Program-made: the position numbers and the translations under genes
From: an uncultured Eubacteriales bacterium
GTDB taxonomy: Bacteria > Bacillota > Clostridia > Oscillospirales > Oscillospiraceae
DNA: 8,230 nucleotides
Assembly: GCA_900549885.1 (NCBI GenBank)
Contig: URQA01000110.1
Coordinates: 1-8,230, forward strand
Reading direction: 5' to 3'
Notes under the pieces: model-generated
The model's database searches: none
What the model was told of the DNA's origin: nothing
The model's input: the letters and a program-made list of their open reading frames with translations, nothing else
Part shown: piece by piece, positions 1-4,901 of the stretch
Numbering within the stretch: the first letter of the stretch is position 1
Layout of the letters: every line of letters starts with the position of its first letter

Positions 1-535
1 CCACCACCAGCCGGGTGGCCACCGATTGGACCCGTCCGGCGGACAGGCCCCGGCGGATCTTCTTCCACAGCAGCGGGGAGAGCTGGTAGCCCACGATGCG
101 GTCCAGTACCCGCCTAGCCTGCTGGGCATCCACCAGGTTTTGGTCGATCTGCCTGGGGTGGGCGATGGAATCAGCCACCACCTTGCGGGTGATCTCATTG
201 AAGGTGACTCGGCAGGTCTTATCCTCCGGCACGTCCAGCACCGACTGTAGGTGCCAGGAGATGGCCTCCCCCTCCCGGTCCGGGTCGGTGGCCAGGTAGA
301 CCTTTTCGCTGGCCTTGGCGGCCTTGCGCAGCTCGGCGATCGTCTCTTCCTTGGCTTTGATGTTCTGATAATCGGGCTCAAAAGAGTCCAAATCCACCCC
401 CAGCTTGCTCTTGGGCAGGTCCCGGACATGTCCCATGGATGCCTTCACCTGATAGCCGGGCCCCAGGTACTTCCCAATGGTCTTGGCCTTGGCCGGGGAC
501 TCCACGATCACTAGGTTTGTCTTTGCCTTTGCCAT
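1..535 (-). CDS. topA: DNA topoisomerase I, N-terminal part (cut by window edge)
   Basis: Type IA topoisomerase, which relaxes negative supercoils in the cytoplasm by passing one strand through a transient break. The first 178 residues are visible. The frame starts MAKAKTNLVIVESPAKAKTI, the opening TOPRIM strand with the catalytic Glu at residue 12. The acidic TOPRIM motif TDPDREGEA lies at residues 83-91. The start of the type IA core follows, with NEITRKVV (113-120), DAQQARRVLDRIVGY (136-150) and GLSAGRVQSVATRL (163-176). The active-site Tyr region and C-terminal zinc fingers lie beyond position 1. An in-frame ATG three codons upstream (542-544) is possible, but it sits only 2 nt from the GGAG at 547-550, whereas the chosen ATG has an 11-nt spacing. 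The gene is last in the visible operon and starts 27 nt after the dprA stop. dprA-topA adjacency is common in Firmicutes. Identification is certain; the exact start is likely. Confidence 0.97.
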   Translation of the reverse strand, partial: MAKAKTNLVIVESPAKAKTIGKYLGPGYQVKASMGHVRDLPKSKLGVDLDSFEPDYQNIKAKEETIAELRKAAKASEKVYLATDPDREGEAISWHLQSVLDVPEDKTCRVTFNEITRKVVADSIAHPRQIDQNLVDAQQARRVLDRIVGYQLSPLLWKKIRRGLSAGRVQSVATRLVV

Positions 536-573
536 ACGATGCATTACTCCATTAACGATACATTACTCAATTC
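536..573. repeat. 19-bp imperfect tandem duplication at the dprA/topA junction
   Basis: Positions 536-554 and 555-573 are two adjacent 19-base units that agree at 16 of 19 positions. They share a 14-base core (536-549 and 555-568) with one mismatch, ACGATGCATTACTC versus ACGATACATTACTC. On the minus strand the first copy carries the end of dprA (GAG TAA). The second copy places GGAGTAATG just upstream of the topA start. The repeat therefore supplies the probable topA ribosome-binding site. It looks like a local slippage duplication; no regulatory role is shown. Confidence 0.6.
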
Positions 574-1802
574 TCAACCGGACCGTCGCCCGGAACCGCT
601 TCCCGCTCTCCTCCGCCACAAACCCTTGGACCTGTAGAATGGTCAGGGCGGCCAGAACCCGGCGGGCAGGGATCTGGGTGCGCTCCACCAGGTCGTCAGC
701 CACCTGGGGGCCCTTCTCCAGCGCCAGCAGAATGTCCCGCTGGTCGTCGGTCAGCTTATTTTTGTAGTTCTTCCAGTCAATATATTCCAACTTTGCGGGA
801 TTGTCAACCTCTTTTTCCGGGGGAGCTGGGTCGGGCCTGTGCCGGTCCGGCGCAGCGGAGAGATTCTCCAGCCGCTGTTTCCGCGCCTCGCCGGACAGGG
901 CGGCGGATCTGCCAAACTTGTCCGGAAAGCGGTCCGCGAATTCGCACACCACGTCCTCCGCGTCCAGGATGAGCTTGGCCGCCCCCTCCTGAATCAGGCG
1001 ATTGGTGCCCATGCTGTTTGGCGCGTCCGCCGGTCCGGGGACGGCAAAGACCTCCCGATCCTGGTCCAGGGCGTGTCCGGCGGTGATCAGGCTGCCGCCG
1101 GTGCGGGGACTCTCCACCACCGCAACACCCAGGGACAAGCCGCTGATAATCCGGTTGCGCACTGGGAAATGGCTGCTCCGGCTCTCCGTTCCCGGCGGAT
1201 ACTCGGACACAAGCGCCCCGGCCGCCGCTACATCGGCATACAGGTCCCGGTGAAATCTGGGATAGATGAAGTCGATGCCGCCGCCCAACACAGAGATCAC
1301 CGGCCCGCCGGCCTTGAGGGCACCCCGCACCGCTGCCGCGTCGATGCCCTCGGCAATGCCAGATACCACCAGCGCGCCCGCCCGGGTCAAATCCAGCCCC
1401 AGCTGCTCCGCTATACGCACGCCGTAGGGGGTGGCGCTCCGGGTACCCACCACGGCCACTGCGGCCTCGTTGTCCACGGCGATGTCCCGCCCCTTCCAGT
1501 AGAGCACCAGGGGCGGCTGGTGAATGGCCCGCAGGCGCTCCGGGTAGATGGCGTCCTGTATGGTCATGATGCGGATGCCCAGACGGTCACAGTCACCCAA
1601 GATCTGATCCACCCTGGACAGAGACTTGTCCTGGAAAGAACGGCGGGGCCTTTTCACTCAGGCCCGCCACACTCTCATAGGCATGCCGGTCCGCGAAATA
1701 GGCGCTCTCCGGCGTTCCGAAATGGGACAGCAGCTCTGCCATCCCCTGTCCGCTGACGCCCACCCGGCTGGTCAGCCACAGCCAGTACTTCAGATTGGAC
1801 AT
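563..1802 (-). pseudogene. dprA: DprA (Smf) DNA-processing protein, frameshifted near residue 52
   Basis: DprA binds incoming single-stranded DNA in the cytoplasm and loads RecA during natural transformation. Many non-competent bacteria also keep it. The ATG at 1800-1802 has AAAGGAG (1811-1817) 8 nt upstream and opens MSNLKYWLWLTSRVGVSGQG, the usual DprA N-terminal start. After LSEKA (residue 52) the family sequence continues in another frame from RRSFQDKSLSRVDQ. Removing one base from GGGG at 1645-1648 joins the frames into 412 residues. Rossmann-fold motifs in joined numbering: VGTRSATPYG (118-127), SGIAEGIDAAAVRGAL (147-162), GGGIDFIYP (173-181), FPVRNRIISGLS (212-223), GGSLITA (235-241). 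A charged, proline-containing linker and a winged-helix domain (about 349-412) follow. A GTG at 1655-1657 could open the 364-residue remainder, but I see no good ribosome-binding site. The motif usually written GIDxxAH has Val for His. The break may be a sequencing error, a real mutation or recoding. The gene lies 25 nt after the methyltransferase gene. Confidence 0.9.
1645..1654 (-). other. Probable frameshift site in dprA (GGGG/TTTT runs)
   Basis: On the minus strand this stretch reads AAAAGGCCCC. The upstream frame reads it as GAA AAG GCC CCG, giving E-K-A-P, and then leaves DprA homology. The downstream frame is entered by skipping one base. Deleting one C of the CCCC run gives GAA AAG GCC CGC CGT, or E-K-A-R-R, and a continuous DprA. 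The adjacent A4 run is a second place where one extra base would explain the shift. Short homopolymers such as these are typical sites of indels or of sequencing and assembly error. Confidence 0.8.
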
Positions 1803-1827
1803 TCCGCCAGCTCCTTTCCACTGTCCT

Positions 1828-2601
1828 TTAAAACGGCCCGCTCCGCGCCATCTCCCACAACACCACCGAAGCCGCCACCCCGGCGTTCAAAGATTCGCAA
1901 CGGGCCCGCATGGGAATTTTTATTGTCTTTTCACACAGCTCCAGGGCCAGAGGGGATACTCCCCTCCCCTCACTACCCACGATTACCGCTGCCTGGCTCA
2001 GGTCTATCTGGCGCACATCCACGGTGTCCTCCCGCAAGGCGGTGCTGTAAAGCGGTATGCCTTTTCGTTCCAGGCAGGCCGCCAGCTCCTCCAGAGTTGT
2101 CTCCCACACTGGCAGGCGAAACACGGCTCCCATGGTGGCTCGAACGGTCTTAGGGCTCCAGGGATCTGCGCACGGCCCGCACAGAATAAGGCCGTCTGCG
2201 CCGAAAGCGTCGGCGGAGCGCCAAATGGCACCTACATTTCCTGGATCCTGCACCCCGTCCAACACCAGGAATCGGTCCCCTTCCAGCTCTTCCGGAGGGT
2301 CCAGGCTCTTCCCCTTGCAGAGAAATACCACTCCCTGGGGGGTCTGGGTATCCGCTACCGCGGCCAGCAGCTCCTTCGGTACCTCCACCACCCGGACAGA
2401 AACGGGCAGGTCAGGCAAATCCGTCTCTTGGGTACATACCACCGTCTCCAGCCGGGCATCCCACCGCAGGGCCTCGCGCAGCATTTTAGGCCCTTCGCAC
2501 AGAAATACGCCCTCCTCTCGCCGGGTGGACCGCTGGCTTTTCAATCGGCGCAGCCGAGCAATCAAGGGATTGCTCCGGCTGGTGATCCGCTCCCGGCTCA
2601 T
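1828..2601 (-). CDS. SpoU/TrmH-family RNA 2'-O-ribose methyltransferase
   Basis: Predicted cytoplasmic SAM-dependent enzyme that methylates the ribose 2'-OH of an rRNA or tRNA nucleotide. It has 257 residues. The N-terminal part (MSRERITSRSNPLIARLRRL, then EGVFLCEGPKML at 30-41) is the small substrate-binding domain of the family. The trefoil-knot SPOUT domain carries all three SpoU motifs: motif 1, DGVQDPGNVGAIWRSADAFG (115-134, with Asn122 and Arg128); motif 2, IVGSEGRGVSP (207-217); motif 3, from IPMRARCESLNAG to VVLWE (229-250). The start was chosen because its ATGA overlaps the trkA stop by 4 nt. No Shine-Dalgarno is visible, which points to translational coupling. A longer frame from 2673 would add 24 residues unlike the family and would overlap trkA deeply. 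Size and N-terminus resemble Bacillus YsgA/RlmP, which acts on the 23S rRNA A-loop, but the target cannot be fixed from sequence, so no symbol is given. Confidence 0.92.
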   Translation of the reverse strand: MSRERITSRSNPLIARLRRLKSQRSTRREEGVFLCEGPKMLREALRWDARLETVVCTQETDLPDLPVSVRVVEVPKELLAAVADTQTPQGVVFLCKGKSLDPPEELEGDRFLVLDGVQDPGNVGAIWRSADAFGADGLILCGPCADPWSPKTVRATMGAVFRLPVWETTLEELAACLERKGIPLYSTALREDTVDVRQIDLSQAAVIVGSEGRGVSPLALELCEKTIKIPMRARCESLNAGVAASVVLWEMARSGPF

Positions 2602-3245
2602 TTCTGGCACAAGGAGGCAATATCGCTGTCCCGGCCCAGCACAATGAGCTTGTCTCCTGGCGCCATGATCCAATCCGCGCCAGGGGCTACGCTCACCTCG
2701 CTGCCCCGCCGGATCGCAATGACATTGACGTGATACTTGGGCCGGATATCCAGATCCCGGATCGTGTGCTTGGCCCAGCCATTGGGCAGGTCCACCTCTA
2801 CAATGGCATATTCTGGAGACAGTTCGATGAAGTTTAAAATATTGGAGCGGGCCAAGCCCTGAGCGATCTTAATGCCCATCTCATGTTCAGGGAACACTAC
2901 CCGGTCCGCGCCGATCTTTTCTAGTAGGCGCTGATGGACATGGCTTTGTACCTTGCATACCACCTTGGGTACTCCAGCTTCCTTCAGACGCAAGGTAATG
3001 AGGGCGCTGCTGCCAATGTCGTCGCCCACGGCTACCACCGCGCAGTCATAGTCCTTGACCCCAAGGGCCCGGAGTACGTCCGGATCCCGGCCGTCACCTG
3101 TTACAGCGTGGGTGACATAGTCGGCAATGGCTTCCACATTTTCATTTCGGATGTCCACAGCCAGTACGTCGTTGCCCACAGCATACAGCTCACGGGCCAC
3201 CGCGGTGCCAAATCTGCCCAAACCGATCACAATAAAGTTTTTCAT
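2598..3245 (-). CDS. trkA: TrkA/KtrA-type RCK subunit of a K+ uptake system
   Basis: Cytoplasmic peripheral regulator whose RCK rings bind nucleotides and open the partner K+ channel. It has 215 residues, the single-RCK size of KtrA/KtrC rather than the double-length proteobacterial TrkA. The RCK_N Rossmann domain begins MKNFIVIGLGRFG, with GLGRFG at residues 8-13. It continues with the acidic end of strand 2 at Asp31, TGDGRDPDVLRALG (49-62), AVGDDIGSSALITLRLKE (72-89) and RVVFPEHEMG (115-124). The RCK_C domain covers about 135-213 and ends APGDKLIVLG (195-204); in some relatives this domain binds c-di-AMP, but binding residues were not established here. GGAGG at 3256-3260 lies 10 nt before the ATG. 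The gene follows trkH by 56 nt and overlaps the methyltransferase start by 4 nt. ktrA would be an equally good symbol. Confidence 0.94.
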   Translation of the reverse strand: MKNFIVIGLGRFGTAVARELYAVGNDVLAVDIRNENVEAIADYVTHAVTGDGRDPDVLRALGVKDYDCAVVAVGDDIGSSALITLRLKEAGVPKVVCKVQSHVHQRLLEKIGADRVVFPEHEMGIKIAQGLARSNILNFIELSPEYAIVEVDLPNGWAKHTIRDLDIRPKYHVNVIAIRRGSEVSVAPGADWIMAPGDKLIVLGRDSDIASLCQK

Positions 3246-3301
3246 TCCTCTTCGACCTCCGTCCGCCCGTCTGCACAGTGCGGCTCATTTAAGATGTATG
3301 G

Positions 3302-4651
3302 TCAGCCGATCATCACGTCGGCATGGGGATAGTTGATTTTGCTATGGGCTTTCTTCTGGGTCATAAACGCCAGAGACAGAGACAATACACCCACCCGACC
3401 CAGGTACATCAAAAGGATCAGGATGATGTGGGACACCGTGGACAACTCAGGCGTAATACCAGTGGTAACGCCCACTGTGGCCATGGCGGAAGCCGTTTCA
3501 TAGGCTGCCGCCAGGTAGGGCACATCGTCCACAATGGCGATGCCCATGGAGGCAGCAATAAACAGGAACACAAAGACAAGCATCAGCGTCATCGCGGACA
3601 GTACCTTTTGGTCCGGGATGGTACGGCCCCGAAATGTGACTACATCCCGCCCCTGCAGGCCGGAGCGCAGCGCCAGCAGCAGTACGCCCACCGTCCCAGT
3701 TTTCAGGCCGCCGGCACAGGAGCCGGAGGAACCGCCCACCAGCATCAGCAGGATACACATGACCAAAGACACATCGGTGAGCGCTCCCTGGCTGATGGAG
3801 TAAAAGCCTGCCGTCCGCAGCGTAGTAGACTGGAACAGGGCGTTGAGCAGCCCCTTCCACACTGGCATTGGACCCAAGGTATGCGGATTGTCCCACTCGC
3901 TGAAGAAGAAAAACAGCGTCCCCAGCAGCAGCAGCGCCGCCGTCATGAACAACACCATTTTGCTGTACAGGCTCAGTCCTCTCAGGCCGCGTTTGCTTTT
4001 GATCTCCTCCCACACGAAAAAGCCCAAGCCTCCGCAGGCAATGAGGGCCGTCACCGTGAGGATTACCACCGGGTTGCCGTCATAGGTGGACAGGCTCCCG
4101 ATCTTATCAGTCCCAAAAATATCAAACCCGGCGTTACAGAACGCCGACACCGCAGTGAACACGCCCTTCCAGATGGCTCCTATCCCATACCGGGGCCAGA
4201 AGCAGGCCGTCAGAATCATCGCGCCCGCTCCCTCAAAGACAAAGGTGGTTTTGAGCGCCCCTATGACCAAATGGGCGATATCGCTGGTGTCGTCCAGGTT
4301 GAAGCTGGACGCTGCCGTCAGTCGCTGGCTCAAGGACAGCTTCTGTTTCACCAGTAGGGCCAATAGAAAGATGATGGTCATAAACCCCAAACCGCCCAGT
4401 TGGATGAGCAGCAGGATCACAACCTGCCCGAACAGCGTCCAGGCCGTTAAAGTATCCACTATAATCAACCCCGTCACACAGGTGGCCGACGTAGCGGTAA
4501 AAATGGCGGTCATAAATCCACAGCTCTCCCCCGACTTTGACGCGAAGGGCAGCATTAGAAGCAGGGCGCCACAGAAAATCACAGCGGCAAATGATATGGC
4601 TATCACCTGAGTAGCCCGTAACACTCGCCGCCGTCTCTCTCTTGAAACCAA
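3302..4651 (-). CDS. trkH: TrkH/KtrB-type K+ channel subunit
   Basis: Integral membrane K+ translocating subunit of a Ktr/Trk system, working as a dimer with the RCK protein encoded next. It has 449 residues, the size of KtrB. Four membrane-pore-membrane units each carry a filter glycine: TATSATCVTGL (52-62, Gly61), SAFCNAGFD (169-177, Gly175), STTLRTAGF (275-283, Gly282) and SAMATVGVTTG (388-398, Gly394). The conserved loop GGSSGSCAGGLKTGT (306-320) follows the third pore and corresponds to the gating region of KtrB. The basic N-terminus MVSRERRRRV fits an inside orientation. The start is TTG (4649-4651): TGAGGTG lies 7 nt upstream, the frame has a TGA three codons above, and the next ATG (residue 33) would remove the first helix. 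A strong promoter lies about 50 nt upstream. The gene opens the operon. Na+ coupling and K+ affinity cannot be judged. ktrB is an alternative symbol. Confidence 0.95.
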   Translation of the reverse strand: MVSRERRRRVLRATQVIAISFAAVIFCGALLLMLPFASKSGESCGFMTAIFTATSATCVTGLIIVDTLTAWTLFGQVVILLLIQLGGLGFMTIIFLLALLVKQKLSLSQRLTAASSFNLDDTSDIAHLVIGALKTTFVFEGAGAMILTACFWPRYGIGAIWKGVFTAVSAFCNAGFDIFGTDKIGSLSTYDGNPVVILTVTALIACGGLGFFVWEEIKSKRGLRGLSLYSKMVLFMTAALLLLGTLFFFFSEWDNPHTLGPMPVWKGLLNALFQSTTLRTAGFYSISQGALTDVSLVMCILLMLVGGSSGSCAGGLKTGTVGVLLLALRSGLQGRDVVTFRGRTIPDQKVLSAMTLMLVFVFLFIAASMGIAIVDDVPYLAAAYETASAMATVGVTTGITPELSTVSHIILILLMYLGRVGVLSLSLAFMTQKKAHSKINYPHADVMIG

Positions 4652-4658
4652 ATGGATT

Positions 4659-4665
4659 CACCTCA
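4659..4665 (-). promoter_or_regulatory. Ribosome-binding site that fixes the TTG start of trkH
   Basis: The minus strand reads TGAGGTG, then 7 nt, then TTG. The reading frame is closed by TGA only three codons above the TTG and has no ATG or GTG in between. This site is therefore what identifies the rare start codon. The same bases contain a nested three-codon frame, ATG AGG TGA, probably by chance. Confidence 0.75.
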
Positions 4666-4709
4666 TTTTGCCCCGCGCCCATCTGCGCTGGGAGTACATT
4701 GACGGAGGT

Positions 4710-4738
4710 ATTATAGCAATCCCACATCACTTTTGCAA
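4710..4738 (-). promoter_or_regulatory. Sigma-70/SigA-type promoter of the trkH-trkA-rRNA MTase-dprA-topA operon
   Basis: The minus strand has TTGCAA (4733-4738), a 17-base spacer, and a perfect TATAAT (4710-4715) preceded by TGC, an extended -10. The start of transcription should fall near 4703, giving a leader of about 50 nt before the TTG of trkH. That is too short for the c-di-AMP riboswitch that precedes some ktr genes. Gaps of 56 nt or less between the five downstream genes suggest that this promoter serves them all. Internal promoters cannot be excluded. Confidence 0.8.
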
Positions 4739-4854
4739 GCCGTATCATAGATTTTACAGGATTATGGACATTTTATGCCATGTGACGGACATAATTCATG
4801 CGTCTGCGAGAGCAACACATTCCGGTATAGGTCACCCCCCTTGGCCGCAAACAT

Positions 4855-4887
4855 AAAGCTCCCGTGGATAAAATCCACGGGAGCTTT
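4855..4887 (-). terminator. Intrinsic terminator after the SLH surface-protein gene
   Basis: A perfect 15-bp inverted repeat, AAAGCTCCCGTGGAT (4855-4869) and ATCCACGGGAGCTTT (4873-4887), is separated by 3 bases. It starts 14 nt past the TAA of the surface-protein gene. On the minus strand the stem ends in TTT followed by ATGTTTGCG, a short U-rich tail, so termination should work but the tail is modest. The hairpin separates this unit from the trkH promoter. Confidence 0.85.
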
Positions 4888-4901
4888 GCACATTGTAAAG
4901 C

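Noticed and set aside
563..1657. Treating the GTG at 1657 as the genuine start of dprA
   Set aside because: It directly follows a TGA in its own frame, has no good ribosome-binding site, and would drop the conserved N-terminal domain that is present in the next frame with a proper ribosome-binding site.
839..1756. A 305-codon open frame on the plus strand across dprA
   Set aside because: It lies antisense to a clear DprA; its proline-, arginine- and histidine-rich translation is typical of a GC-rich shadow frame, and it has no recognisable domain.
2602..2673. A 24-residue N-terminal extension of the RNA methyltransferase from an ATG at 2673
   Set aside because: It would overlap trkA by 76 nt and adds sequence unlike the family; the ATGA overlap start at 2601 begins with the normal N-terminus.
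3323..4357. A 344-codon open frame on the plus strand across trkH
   Set aside because: It is antisense to a clear K+ channel gene, and its His/Gln/Arg-rich translation is what the reverse of membrane-protein codons gives.
4652..4703. c-di-AMP (ydaO-type) riboswitch before the K+ uptake genes
   Set aside because: The predicted leader is only about 50 nt, far shorter than this riboswitch, and none of its conserved elements was seen.
4761..4795. Weak dyad ATTATG...CATAAT and repeated GGACAT upstream of the trkH promoter
   Set aside because: Six-base arms in an AT-rich stretch are expected by chance, and the position is more than 20 nt above the -35.
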